DNA of 64,000 nt. Origin: Oscillospiraceae bacterium (GTDB lineage Bacteria; Bacillota; Clostridia; Oscillospirales; Oscillospiraceae). Location: contig AP025582.1 of the NCBI GenBank assembly GCA_022846075.1, positions 930,001 through 994,000 on the forward strand. Reading direction: 5' to 3'. The notes beneath the pieces were generated by a model, which was not told the DNA's origin, did not search any database, and saw only the letters and a list, made by a program, of their open reading frames with translations. This document shows positions 24,623 to 33,058 of this stretch, piece after piece (position 1 is the first letter of the stretch; each line of letters starts with the position of its first letter). The position numbers and the translations under genes were made by a program.

Positions 24623-25552
24623 ATGGCGGCGAGGAACAAACGGAATCGACACCGGCGCAGGAGGGGACGCTTCGGCTTCCTCTATAAGCTGCTGTCCTTT
24701 CTTCTGATCTTCGCCGCCATCCTGGCGGGCTGTGTGGCCTTTTTCCGGGTGAACCAGGTGACGGTGACGGGCAACAGCCGCTATACCGCCGAGGAGATCG
24801 TGGCCGCCTCCGGGGTGAACACGGGGGACAACCTCTTCCTGGTGAACAAGCCCCAGACGGCCCAGAGCATCATCAGGCGTCTGCCTTACGTGGAGAAGGT
24901 GGCCCCGGTCCGGGTCCTCCCCGACACCCTGGAGCTGCGGGTCACCGAGACCTCCGCCGTGGCCGCCGTCCAGGCGGAGGGGAACTGGTGGCTCATGAAC
25001 GCCGGCGGCAAGCTGCTGGACCAGGGGGACGCCTCGCTGAAGGCGGATTTCCCCCAGGTCCTTGGCCTTCACCCCGTCACCCCCAGCGTGGGGGTACGCC
25101 TGACGGTGCCGCTGGAGGAGCAGACCAAGCGGGACAGCCTCAGGAGCCTGCTCACCGCCCTCTCAGAGCGGGGTATGACGGGGAATGTGACCGGGTTCAT
25201 CGATCTGACCTCCAACAACGCCATCTACTTCGGCTACGGCGGGGATCTGACGGTGGCCATGCCCCTGACGGGGAACTTCAACGAACAGGCCTTCCGCCTC
25301 CAGCGGGTGATGGAGTCCTTCCAGCAGCGGGGGGAGGCGGTGGCCGGAACGCTGGATCTGACCTACGAGGGCAAGCAGGCCCGGCTGCTCACCAGCCGGT
25401 GGATGCCCGAGGACGGTTGGGACGCACCGGCACAGCAGGATCAGGAAGGAGGGAGCCAGGATGGACAACCCCAGCAGTCAGACGCCCCGGAGCCGGGAGC
25501 CGATGCCCCAGAGCCCAGCGTCGTGCCAGAGCCCCCCAGCATCCAAGACTAA
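24623..25552 (+). CDS. ftsQ: cell division protein FtsQ/DivIB
   Basis: A 309-residue bitopic protein. A very basic cytoplasmic N-terminus (residues 1-20) precedes a membrane helix near residues 22-42. A POTRA domain follows (VNQVTVTGNSRYTAEEIVAASG), then the FtsQ beta domain (LPYVEKVAPVRVLPDTLELRVTE). It coordinates the septal synthase through FtsL and FtsB. The last ~40 residues are Gln/Pro/Glu-rich and probably disordered; their codons overlap the start of the next gene by 92 nt in another frame. ACGGAGGCC precedes the ATG. Confidence 0.9.
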   Translation: MAARNKRNRHRRRRGRFGFLYKLLSFLLIFAAILAGCVAFFRVNQVTVTGNSRYTAEEIVAASGVNTGDNLFLVNKPQTAQSIIRRLPYVEKVAPVRVLPDTLELRVTETSAVAAVQAEGNWWLMNAGGKLLDQGDASLKADFPQVLGLHPVTPSVGVRLTVPLEEQTKRDSLRSLLTALSERGMTGNVTGFIDLTSNNAIYFGYGGDLTVAMPLTGNFNEQAFRLQRVMESFQQRGEAVAGTLDLTYEGKQARLLTSRWMPEDGWDAPAQQDQEGGSQDGQPQQSDAPEPGADAPEPSVVPEPPSIQD

Positions 25553-26291
25553 GAACCGTGGGAGCATGTCGGTGGCCCTGGTGTGCGCCGTGGTGGGCTT
25601 TCTCCTGGCCTCCCAGCTGCAAAGCGTGTGGGTCAACACCCAGACCGACGCCGCCAACGCCAGCCGGCTGGAGACCCTTCAGGAGCTCTATAACCAGGAG
25701 ATGGACAAGTCCGAGGGCCTTCAGAAGCAGCTGGAACAGACCCAGGAGGAGCTGGCCCTCTACCGGAAACAGGCCAGCGAGGGCAGCGCCCAGGGCGAGG
25801 CCCTGAAGGCGGAGCTGGACAAGCTGGAGATGACCGCCGGTCTGGTGGATGTCACCGGTCCGGGCGTCACCGTCATCATGACCGACTCCACCGCCGTCAA
25901 CGCCACGGGGGACGAGGCCGACTACATCATCCACGATTCGGACCTCCTCTCGGTGGTGAACGAGCTGCGCTCGGCGGGGGCGGAGGCGATCTCCCTCAAC
26001 GGGGAGCGGCTGCTGGCCGCCAGCGAGATCCGCTGCACCGGCGCCGTGGTGACGGTGAACGGACGGCGGCACGCCGCCCCCTACGTCATCATGGCCATCG
26101 GGGACTCGGGCACCCTCTACAACGCCCTCACCATGCGCAACGGCGTGGTGGACATCCTGGGCCAGTGGAAGATCGACGTGCGGGTGACCGCCAGCGAGGA
26201 GCTCACCATCCCCAAGTACCAGGGGGCGGTGGAATTCCAGTACGCCAAGCCGGCGGAGAGCTTCCCCGCCGCGGAAGAGGGGGTGGGGTAA
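25461..26291 (+). CDS. DUF881 family protein (YlxW-like)
   Basis: A 276-residue membrane-anchored protein. A Ser/Pro-rich N-terminus leads to a membrane helix near residues 36-56, a coiled coil (residues 66-125), and the DUF881 domain with VTGPGVTVIMTDS and NELRSAGAEAISLNGERL. Family members sit beside ftsQ and DUF1290 genes in many Firmicutes; their role in division is suspected but unproven. AAGGAGGG seven bases before ATG 25461 is a strong ribosome site, so the 92-nt overlap with ftsQ appears real. A start at 25566 would leave only the membrane helix onward. Confidence 0.82.
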   Translation: MDNPSSQTPRSREPMPQSPASCQSPPASKTKNRGSMSVALVCAVVGFLLASQLQSVWVNTQTDAANASRLETLQELYNQEMDKSEGLQKQLEQTQEELALYRKQASEGSAQGEALKAELDKLEMTAGLVDVTGPGVTVIMTDSTAVNATGDEADYIIHDSDLLSVVNELRSAGAEAISLNGERLLAASEIRCTGAVVTVNGRRHAAPYVIMAIGDSGTLYNALTMRNGVVDILGQWKIDVRVTASEELTIPKYQGAVEFQYAKPAESFPAAEEGVG

Positions 26292-26678
26292 ATGCTGGAG
26301 CTGATCGGCCTCACCGCCGGGCTGCTGCTGGGGTTTTTGATCCCCCTCCACTTTCCCGCCGGTATGACCCTCTACGTGGGGGTGGGCCTGCTGGCCGCGC
26401 TGGATTCCGCCCTGGGGGGCTTCCGCTCCCGGCTCAAGGGGGAGTTCCATCTGCCCATCTTTTTGTCGGGCACCATCGGCAACGCCGCCATTGCCGTTTT
26501 CCTCACCTGGCTGGGCAATCGGATGGGGATCCCCATCTATTTGGCGGCCGTGGTGGTGTTTGGCACGAGAATGTTCCAAAACTTTGCGGAAATCCGCAGA
26601 GAACTATTGACCTCCAAGCCAAAGAAGGATAAAATAAAACAAGATATAGAAAACACTGGGGAATTCGACACAAAATGA
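26292..26678 (+). CDS. sbp: small basic family membrane protein (DUF1290)
   Basis: A 128-residue membrane protein of the DUF1290 (Sbp) family with three hydrophobic segments in the first ~100 residues, including [20 protein letters not shown] and [22 protein letters not shown] charged tail follows (about residues 106-128). It begins directly after the DUF881 stop codon (TAAATG), showing tight coupling. The gene conventionally lies between ylxW and ftsZ/ftsA in Firmicutes; biochemical function is unknown. Confidence 0.85.
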   Translation: MLELIGLTAGLLLGFLIPLHFPAGMTLYVGVGLLAALDSALGGFRSRLKGEFHLPIFLSGTIGNAAIAVFLTWLGNRMGIPIYLAAVVVFGTRMFQNFAEIRRELLTSKPKKDKIKQDIENTGEFDTK

Positions 26679-26725
26679 AGCCGTTTTGCCCGTTACATAA
26701 GAATGTTACAGTAGGAGGAGCAGCT

Positions 26726-27832
26726 ATGCCTTTCGGATTGGATACCGGCCCGGAGTCTGTCGTCAACATCAAGGTCATCGGCGTAGGGGGCGGCGGCAAC
26801 AATGTAGTCAACCGTATGGTGAAATCGGGCGTGAAGAGCGTGGATTTCATCGCCGTCAATACGGATAAGCAGGCCCTTGGGATTTCCAGCGCCAACCAGA
26901 AGATCCAGATCGGGGAGAAACTCACCTGCGGCCAGGGCGCCGGTTCCGATCCCGAGGTGGGCCGCAAGTCCGCCGAGGAGAGCCGGGGCCAGATCGCCAA
27001 GGCCCTGGAGGACACCGATATGGTGTTCATCACCGCCGGCATGGGCGGCGGCACCGGTACCGGCGCGGCCCCCATCGTGGCCGATATCGCCAAGGAGGCG
27101 GGGCTCCTCACCGTGGGCGTGGTCACCAAGCCCTTCAACTTTGAGGGCCGCCGCCGCATGCAGCAGGCCGAAGCCGGCATCGAGGAGCTGAAGACCAAGG
27201 TGGATTCCCTGGTCATCATCCCCAACGAGCGGCTGAAGTTCGCCACCGACCAGAAAATCACCTTCGCCAACGCCTTCGAGATCGCCGACGACGTGCTGCG
27301 GCAGGCCGTCCAGTCCATCTCCGACCTGATCAAGAACACCGGCTTCATCAACCTGGACTTCGCCGACGTCACCGCCGTGATGCAGTCCGCCGGCATGGCC
27401 CACATGGGCGTGGGCCGGGCCGCGGGCAAGGCCAAGGCCGAGGAGGCTGCCAAGATGGCCATTTCCAGCCCCCTGCTGGAGACCTCCATCAACGGGGCCC
27501 GTGGCGTGCTGGTCAACATCACCGGCTCTATGGACATCGGCCTGGAAGAGGTGGAGACCGCCGCCGAGCTGGTGCGCCAGGCCGCCCATCCCGAGGCCCT
27601 CATCATCTTCGGCGCCGCCTTCGACGACAGCCTGGAGGATGAGATCCAGGTCACCGTCATCGCCACCGGCTATGACGAGCACGCCCAGAAGGCGGGGACC
27701 GACAAGCCCTTTACCAAGGCCGGGGAAAAGGTGGAGGACGATAAGAAAAAGTCCGAGACCGCCTCCGGCGATGAGGAAGAGGACAAGACCTGGGAGGATA
27801 TTTTCAATATCTTCAACAACCGGGACCGATAA
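26726..27832 (+). CDS. ftsZ: cell division protein FtsZ
   Basis: A 368-residue tubulin-like GTPase that forms the Z-ring. It has the glycine-rich [13 protein letters not shown], the tubulin signature [10 protein letters not shown] near residue 105, the T7 loop region [11 protein letters not shown] and the GTPase C-terminal domain. An acidic linker near residues 330-355 leads to a short end, [11 protein letters not shown]. This lacks a clear match to the canonical IPxFL peptide that binds FtsA, and ftsA is not found in this cluster. ATG 26726 follows AGGAGGAG. No ftsA is needed to explain the operon, since SepF could substitute. Confidence 0.95.
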   Translation: MPFGLDTGPESVVNIKVIGVGGGGNNVVNRMVKSGVKSVDFIAVNTDKQALGISSANQKIQIGEKLTCGQGAGSDPEVGRKSAEESRGQIAKALEDTDMVFITAGMGGGTGTGAAPIVADIAKEAGLLTVGVVTKPFNFEGRRRMQQAEAGIEELKTKVDSLVIIPNERLKFATDQKITFANAFEIADDVLRQAVQSISDLIKNTGFINLDFADVTAVMQSAGMAHMGVGRAAGKAKAEEAAKMAISSPLLETSINGARGVLVNITGSMDIGLEEVETAAELVRQAAHPEALIIFGAAFDDSLEDEIQVTVIATGYDEHAQKAGTDKPFTKAGEKVEDDKKKSETASGDEEEDKTWEDIFNIFNNRDR

Positions 27833-27838
27833 AAAACA

Positions 27839-27872
27839 GCGCCGCCCTTGCGTGCAAGGGCGGCGTCTTTTT
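27839..27872 (+). terminator. intrinsic terminator of the dcw cluster
   Basis: GCGCCGCCCTTG pairs with CAAGGGCGGCGTC around CGTG, followed by TTTTT. It lies 7 nt after ftsZ. Confidence 0.9.
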
Positions 27873-27888
27873 ATGTGTTTGAAGGGGC

Positions 27889-28383
27889 TTACTTCAGGCG
27901 TTTCCCCACCCGCTCCAGCAACAGCTGGGCCGCAAGGCCGGTAAAGGCCCCTGCGGCGATGCCGGTGATCAGGAGGACGGGCAGGTAGAGGATGAGCTGG
28001 GGGGTCCGCGCGATGAGGATGGCGGCCCCCATCTGGCCGATGTTATGGAAGATGGCCCCGATGGCCCCGCAGACCCAAAGCTGCTTTTCCGTCAGTACCT
28101 TCCGCAGGAGGAGCATGGCCAGATAGCACAGCAGGCCCCCCGCTAGGGAGTAAAAGAAGGTGGAGCCCCCGGCGAAGAGGCTGCCCAGGAAGATGCGGCA
28201 CAGCAGGATCATCAGGGTGTCCCCGGGCCCCAAGGCGAACATGGCGTATACCGTCACCACGTTGGCAAGGCCCAGCTTCATGCCGGGGACGGGGACGATG
28301 GGGGGGATCTGGGCCTCGGCCACGAAAATGGTGAGGGCGATGGCCGTGAGGAGGGCGCAGAGGGTCAGCCGTTTCGCTTTCAT
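27889..28383 (-). CDS. Gx transporter family membrane protein
   Basis: A 164-residue polytopic membrane protein of the family once labelled heptaprenyl diphosphate synthase component I, now Gx transporter. The motifs PVPGMKLGLANVVTVYA near residues 31-47 and FLGSLFAGGSTFFYSLAGGLLC are typical. It is the last gene of a minus-strand set apbE / NusG-II protein / Gx transporter. The same trio occurs in flavin-based extracellular electron transfer loci (EetB-like) and near Rnf-type complexes. The transported substrate is unknown. Confidence 0.82.
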   Translation of the reverse strand: MKAKRLTLCALLTAIALTIFVAEAQIPPIVPVPGMKLGLANVVTVYAMFALGPGDTLMILLCRIFLGSLFAGGSTFFYSLAGGLLCYLAMLLLRKVLTEKQLWVCGAIGAIFHNIGQMGAAILIARTPQLILYLPVLLITGIAAGAFTGLAAQLLLERVGKRLK

Positions 28384-28387
28384 CCGC

Positions 28388-28789
28388 TCACCTCACGACC
28401 GCGTCCACCCCAGGCTCACTGCCGGGGGCGTCCTCGATTTGAATGACCAGGGCGTTGGGCAGGCACACGATGGGGGCCACCCCCGTCTCGATCCACCCCT
28501 GGTGGACACAGACCTGGTCGGGGCAGTCGGCCTCCTTCACCCGGATCTTGCCGGGGGCCACCTCCACCACGTCGGTGATGCCGCCCTTGCCGGTGATGGG
28601 GATGGTGTAGGTCTCCGTGACCGCCGACAGGTCGATGCTCTCAATGCACTCTCCGTTGAGATAGAGATTTGCGATGGAGCCCTTGGGGGCCCGCAGAAAC
28701 AAAAACAGGGCGGCCAGGGCGGAGAGGGCCAGAACGGCCCCCAGCAGGATCAGCCAGACCCGGCTGGACAGGGTTTTCTTTTGATCCAT
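28388..28789 (-). CDS. NusG domain II-containing protein
   Basis: A 133-residue protein with an N-terminal membrane helix (residues 11-33) and an extracytoplasmic NusG-II-like domain. It includes the cysteine segment EADCPDQVCVHQGWIE and VCLPNALVIQIED. The domain is unrelated in role to the transcription factor NusG. It is 4 nt from the Gx transporter gene and 1 nt from apbE, so the three form one operon. EetA of the Listeria electron transfer locus has, to my recollection, a comparable layout. Confidence 0.85.
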   Translation of the reverse strand: MDQKKTLSSRVWLILLGAVLALSALAALFLFLRAPKGSIANLYLNGECIESIDLSAVTETYTIPITGKGGITDVVEVAPGKIRVKEADCPDQVCVHQGWIETGVAPIVCLPNALVIQIEDAPGSEPGVDAVVR

Positions 28790-28790
28790 C

Positions 28791-29807
28791 TCATTCCTCC
28801 ACGATGCGCAGGGTATAGCCGGCGTCGTTGTTCAGGGTAAACTTGTCCGCCAGACCGGCGGTGATCCAGACGGTATCGCTGTCGTCCACCAGCACGGCCT
28901 CAAAGCCGCCGTACTGCCGCCAGTAATTGACGGCCCCGTCCCTGCCCAGCACAAAAAGGGCGGTGGACAGCCCGTCGCAGGCCGTCCCGCTGGTCCCCAC
29001 GATGGTGACGGACTGGAGCCCGCTGCGGGCAGGGGCGCCGGTGGCGGGGTCGATGATGTGCCAGTAGCACACCCCGTCCTCCTCAAAGTAGCGCTGATAC
29101 CCCCCGGAGGTCACCGCCGCCTGGTCCACCAGCTCCAGGGTGCCCACGTAGTCTCCGCCGTCCCCCTTGGGGTCCTGCACCAGCACCCGCCAGGGGGAGC
29201 CGTCCGGCTTGGCCCCCACGGTCTGAACGTTGCCCCCCAGAGACAGCAGGGCGGAGGTGATGCCCATGTCCTTCATGAGCAGGGCGCACCGCTCCCCGGC
29301 GTAGCCCTTGGCCAGGGCGCCGAAGTCGATCTCAGTCCCCTCCGGGAGGGTGACGGTGTCCCCCTCCCGGAGGATGGCCCGGTAATCCACGTGGGTGAGG
29401 AGCTCCTGGAGGACGGCGGGGTCGGGCACCTGGTAGCTGCCGGTGGTGAAGCCCCAGGCCCGGGTCACCGGGTAGAGGGTCACGTCCAGGGCCCCGCCGC
29501 TGCGCTCCCCCATCTGGGCGGCGGCGTCCAGCAGGGTCCTGGTGTCCTCGCTGACGGACAGGGGGGCCCCGTTGCCGTGGTTCAGCTTCCAGACCTCGCT
29601 GTCCTCATCGGTGACGGAAAGAAGCTTTTGGAGCCGGTTGATCTCCCCGATGGCGGCCTCGACTCCGTCCTGGGCTTTGGGGCCGTATGCCGAGAGGGAC
29701 ATGATGGTGTCCATGGCGAAGGTATCCCGGCTGTATTCCTCCGGCTGGGACGTACAGCCGGACAGGAGGAGCAAAAGAGCCAGAGAGAGGGCGAGCGGTC
29801 GTTTCAA
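28791..29807 (-). CDS. apbE: FAD:protein FMN transferase (ApbE family lipoprotein)
   Basis: A 338-residue extracytoplasmic enzyme with a lipoprotein signal (LLLLLSGC, lipidated Cys18). It links FMN to threonine residues of secreted or membrane flavoproteins such as RnfG/NqrC or fumarate reductase-like proteins. Typical motifs are TFAMDTIMSLSAYG, LYPVTRAWGF, IDFGALAKGYAGERC, SLGGNVQTVG and the C-terminal GTSGTACDGLSTALFVLG. Its protein substrate is not in this window. It has its own promoter and heads the operon. Confidence 0.92.
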   Translation of the reverse strand: MKRPLALSLALLLLLSGCTSQPEEYSRDTFAMDTIMSLSAYGPKAQDGVEAAIGEINRLQKLLSVTDEDSEVWKLNHGNGAPLSVSEDTRTLLDAAAQMGERSGGALDVTLYPVTRAWGFTTGSYQVPDPAVLQELLTHVDYRAILREGDTVTLPEGTEIDFGALAKGYAGERCALLMKDMGITSALLSLGGNVQTVGAKPDGSPWRVLVQDPKGDGGDYVGTLELVDQAAVTSGGYQRYFEEDGVCYWHIIDPATGAPARSGLQSVTIVGTSGTACDGLSTALFVLGRDGAVNYWRQYGGFEAVLVDDSDTVWITAGLADKFTLNNDAGYTLRIVEE

Positions 29808-29840
29808 GGCAGAACCACCTTTTTCTGATCATAATATGTT

Positions 29841-29869
29841 ATTCTACCCTAAAAACCGGAGAAAGGCAA
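29841..29869 (-). promoter_or_regulatory. promoter for the apbE operon
   Basis: Minus strand: TTGCCT, a 17-nt spacer and TAGAAT, about 34 nt before the apbE start. Confidence 0.55.
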
Positions 29870-29902
29870 TCCCGGCCCGACCCGGTTTGGGTATGTTACC
29901 AC

Positions 29903-29931
29903 TTGTGCCTTTTTCCCACCGGTGGTAAAAT
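29903..29931 (+). promoter_or_regulatory. promoter for the SDR gene
   Basis: TTGTGC at 29903-29908, a 17-nt spacer and TAAAAT at 29926-29931; the start codon follows at 29973. Confidence 0.5.
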
Positions 29932-29972
29932 GCCAGATATCAGACATACTATTGGAAAAAGGAGGCGGTTTC

Positions 29973-30743
29973 ATGCGCATCGGGATCGTGACCGGGGCTT
30001 CTTCCGGTCTGGGCCGGGCCTTCGCCCGGCACATCGACAAGACCATGGACCTGGATGAGCTGTGGCTCATCGCCCGGCGGGAGGAGCGGCTGCGGGATCT
30101 GGCGGCGGAGCTTCGGTGCAGAGGGCGGGTTTTTCCCCTGGACCTGACGGACCGGGCCAGCGCCGGGAAGCTCCAGGCGGCCCTGGAGGAGGAGCAGCCT
30201 CAGGTGGACATCCTGGTATGCGCCGCCGGCTTCGGCAAGTTCGGAAGGGCGGAGGACATGACCCTGGAGGAGAACGACGACATGATCGCCCTCAACTGCC
30301 GCGCGGCGGTGGACGTGACGAAGGTGTGCCTCCCCCACATGGACCGGGGGAGCCGCATTCTGGAGATCTGCTCCTCGGCCTCCTTCCAGCCTCTTCCCGG
30401 CCTCAATATCTACGCCGCCACCAAGGCCTTCCTCACCCGCTATACCAGGGCCCTGCGCTGGGAGGTGGCCGAACGGGGGATCAAGGTCACCGCCGTGTGC
30501 CCCGGCTGGATCAAGACCGAGTTCATGGAGGTGGCCCGCCGGACCAAGAACGCCGACGCCGTGCGCCACTTCACCCTTCTGGCCCAGCGGCCCGAGGCCG
30601 TGGCGGCCTGGGCCCTCACCATGAACGGCCTGGGCCTGGCGGTGGCTACCTGCGGCCCCATCGCCCTGGTCCAGCGGCTTGGGGCAAAGGTGCTGCCCTC
30701 CTGTGTCACCATGGCGGCCTGGGAGGGCCTGCGCCGGGTGTGA
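29973..30743 (+). CDS. SDR family NAD(P)-dependent oxidoreductase
   Basis: A 256-residue short-chain dehydrogenase. It begins with the nucleotide-binding TGASSGLGRAFARHI, has the NAG-equivalent segment VCAAGFGKFG and the catalytic YAATKAF (Tyr-xxx-Lys). A serine in CSSASFQPLPG lies upstream. VCPGWIKTEFM after the catalytic motif is typical of the DltE/YqjQ-like classical SDRs. The substrate cannot be predicted. AAAGGAGGCGG precedes the ATG. Confidence 0.85.
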   Translation: MRIGIVTGASSGLGRAFARHIDKTMDLDELWLIARREERLRDLAAELRCRGRVFPLDLTDRASAGKLQAALEEEQPQVDILVCAAGFGKFGRAEDMTLEENDDMIALNCRAAVDVTKVCLPHMDRGSRILEICSSASFQPLPGLNIYAATKAFLTRYTRALRWEVAERGIKVTAVCPGWIKTEFMEVARRTKNADAVRHFTLLAQRPEAVAAWALTMNGLGLAVATCGPIALVQRLGAKVLPSCVTMAAWEGLRRV

Positions 30744-30824
30744 CGTCTCACCGATCCCCCGGGCCGGCCTCCGCCGGCCCGCTTACTTAGGAAGAACAGT
30801 ACACAGAGAAAGGAAGCGACGCCC

Positions 30825-32492
30825 ATGCCCACCGACATCGAGATCGCCCAGAGCGCCCACCTCCGCCCCATTCCAGAGATCGCCGCCAAGCTGTCCCTCA
30901 CCCCGGAGGACCTGATCCCCTACGGCCGGGACAAGGCCAAGGTGGAGCCCTCCGCCTACCGGGACAAGCCCCGGAAGGGGAAGCTTATCCTGGTCACCGC
31001 CATCAATCCCACCCCGGCGGGGGAGGGGAAGACCACCACCTCAGTGGGCCTGGCCGACGCCCTGAGCAGGCTGGGGCAGAAGACCTGCCTGGCCCTGCGG
31101 GAGCCCTCCCTGGGCCCCGTGTTCGGCGTCAAGGGGGGTGCCGCCGGGGGCGGGTACGCCCAGGTCATCCCCATGGAGGACATCAACCTCCACTTCACCG
31201 GGGATTTTCACGCCATCGGGGCGGCCAACAACCTGCTGGCGGCGATGCTGGACAACCACATCCAGCAGGGGAACGCCCTGGACATCGACGTAAAGAATAT
31301 CACCTGGAAGCGCTGCGTGGACATGAACGACCGGCAGCTTCGGAACGTCATCGACGGCCTGGGGGGCCGGATGCAGGGCGTGCCCCGGGAGGACGGCTTC
31401 GACATCACCGTGGCCAGCGAGGTTATGGCGGTCTTCTGCCTGGCCACCAGCCTGACGGATTTGAAGGAACGGCTGGGCCGCATGGTGGTGGCCTATACCC
31501 GCTCTGGGGCCCCCGTCACCGCCCACGATCTGAAGGCGGAGGGGGCCATGGCGGCCCTGTTGAAGGACGCCGTCAAGCCCAATCTGGTCCAGACCTTGGA
31601 GGGCACCCCCGCCCTCATCCACGGCGGGCCCTTCGCCAACATCGCCCACGGCTGCAACTCGGTCTCCGCCACCGACGCCGCCCTGCGGCTGGCCGACTGC
31701 GTGGTCACCGAGGCGGGCTTCGGCGCCGACCTGGGGGCGGAGAAGTTTTTGGACATCAAGTGCCGGGCGGCGGGGCTGAGGCCCGACGCCGTGGTCATTG
31801 TGGCCACTGTCCGGGCCTTGAAGCACCACGGGGGCTGTCCTAAGGCCGAGCTGACCCGTGAAAATTTGGAAGCCCTGGAAAAGGGGCTTCCCAACCTTCT
31901 GAAGCACGTGGAGAATATCACCCAGGTGTACGGCCTGCCCGCCGTGGTGGCCATCAACCAGTTTGACTGCGACACCGAGGCCGAGATCGCCCTCATCCGC
32001 AAGGCCTGTGACACCTATGGCGTCAAGGTGGCCCTGTCCCAGGTGTGGGCCAGGGGCGGCGCGGGCGGTGAGGAGCTGGGCAGGGAGGTCCTCCGGGTCA
32101 TGGAGGAGGGGGAGAACCGCTTCACCTTCGCCTATCCCGATGAGCTGTCCCTCAAGGAGAAAATCGAGGCGGTGGCGAAGAAGGTCTATGGCGCGGACGG
32201 CGTCTTTTTCGCCCCGGCGGCGGCAAAGGAGCTGGAGAAGCTGGAGAGCCTGGGCTTCGGCGGCTTCCCGGTGTGCATGGCCAAGACACAGTATTCCCTC
32301 TCGGATGACCCGGCCCTCTTGGGCGCGCCCCGGGACTTTACCGTCACCGTCCGCAAGGTGAAGGTATCCGCGGGGGCCGGATTCGTGGTGGCCCTCACCG
32401 GGGACATCATGACCATGCCGGGCCTGCCCAAGGTGCCGGCGGCGGAGAATATCGACGTGGACGAGAACGGGAGGATTACCGGGCTGTTCTGA
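30825..32492 (+). CDS. fhs: formate-tetrahydrofolate ligase
   Basis: A 555-residue ATP-dependent ligase producing 10-formyl-tetrahydrofolate for one-carbon metabolism, and in acetogens for the Wood-Ljungdahl methyl branch. Diagnostic motifs are [19 protein letters not shown] (P-loop), [64 protein letters not shown] and [16 protein letters not shown]. Length matches the family. AAAGGAAGCG lies before the ATG. The presence of fhs alone does not show acetogenesis. Confidence 0.96.
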   Translation: MPTDIEIAQSAHLRPIPEIAAKLSLTPEDLIPYGRDKAKVEPSAYRDKPRKGKLILVTAINPTPAGEGKTTTSVGLADALSRLGQKTCLALREPSLGPVFGVKGGAAGGGYAQVIPMEDINLHFTGDFHAIGAANNLLAAMLDNHIQQGNALDIDVKNITWKRCVDMNDRQLRNVIDGLGGRMQGVPREDGFDITVASEVMAVFCLATSLTDLKERLGRMVVAYTRSGAPVTAHDLKAEGAMAALLKDAVKPNLVQTLEGTPALIHGGPFANIAHGCNSVSATDAALRLADCVVTEAGFGADLGAEKFLDIKCRAAGLRPDAVVIVATVRALKHHGGCPKAELTRENLEALEKGLPNLLKHVENITQVYGLPAVVAINQFDCDTEAEIALIRKACDTYGVKVALSQVWARGGAGGEELGREVLRVMEEGENRFTFAYPDELSLKEKIEAVAKKVYGADGVFFAPAAAKELEKLESLGFGGFPVCMAKTQYSLSDDPALLGAPRDFTVTVRKVKVSAGAGFVVALTGDIMTMPGLPKVPAAENIDVDENGRITGLF

Positions 32493-32525
32493 TCGGCGGT
32501 GGATACACAGAAGAGGGAACACAAA

Positions 32526-33018
32526 ATGAAATTGGTGAAAGCAAAGGAAAAGGACATCCACCGGAGCATGGAGCTCATTGAGCAGGCCCGGACCTTTCTG
32601 CGGGAAAACGGCGTGGACCAGTGGCAGGACGGCTACCCGGACGAGGCGGTCGTCCGGGCGGACGCGGCGGCGGGGCTACCTGTGTATGGAGGACGGCCGG
32701 AGCGTGGGCTATCTCTGCGCCGACTTCGACGGGGAGCCCGCCTACGGCGGCATCGAGGGCCGGTGGCTCAGCGAACAGCCCTACGTGGTGGTCCACCGGC
32801 TGGCCCTGGACAACGCCGTGAAGGGCAGGGGGCTGGCCTCCCAGGTGTTCCGGCTGGTGGAAGAGCTGGCCCTGGCCCGGGGCGTACACAGCTTCAAAAT
32901 CGACACACAGACCGACAACAAGCGGATGCGGCACCTGCTGGAGAAGAACGGCTTCCAGTACTGCGGCACCATCCTGTTCGACGGGGATAAAAAACTGGCC
33001 TACGAAAAGCTGATTTAA
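32526..33018 (+). pseudogene. GNAT family N-acetyltransferase interrupted by a frameshift
   Basis: The first frame encodes a normal GNAT N-terminus (MKLVKAKEKDIHRSMELIEQ, then FLRENGVDQWQDGYPDEAVV). The conserved remainder is in another frame: from RGYLCMEDGRSVGYLCADF through the acetyl-CoA loop region NAVKGRGLASQVF to the C-terminal NKRMRHLLEKNGF and KKLAYEKLI. The switch lies near 32670-32685, in a run of GCG/GGG repeats. Loss of five bases from a GGGGC duplication, or a gain of one base, would explain it. A sequencing error in this GC tract is also possible. It sits 33 nt after fhs and is followed by a strong terminator. Confidence 0.8.
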
Positions 33019-33020
33019 AA

Positions 33021-33058
33021 AACGGGACGCTGCCAGACGGCAGCGTCCCGTTTTTTTT
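33021..33058. terminator. bidirectional intrinsic terminator
   Basis: AACGGGACGCTGCC pairs with GGCAGCGTCCCGTT around AGAC. It has an A-run before and eight Ts after, so it serves both the GNAT locus and the convergent hydratase gene. Confidence 0.92.
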
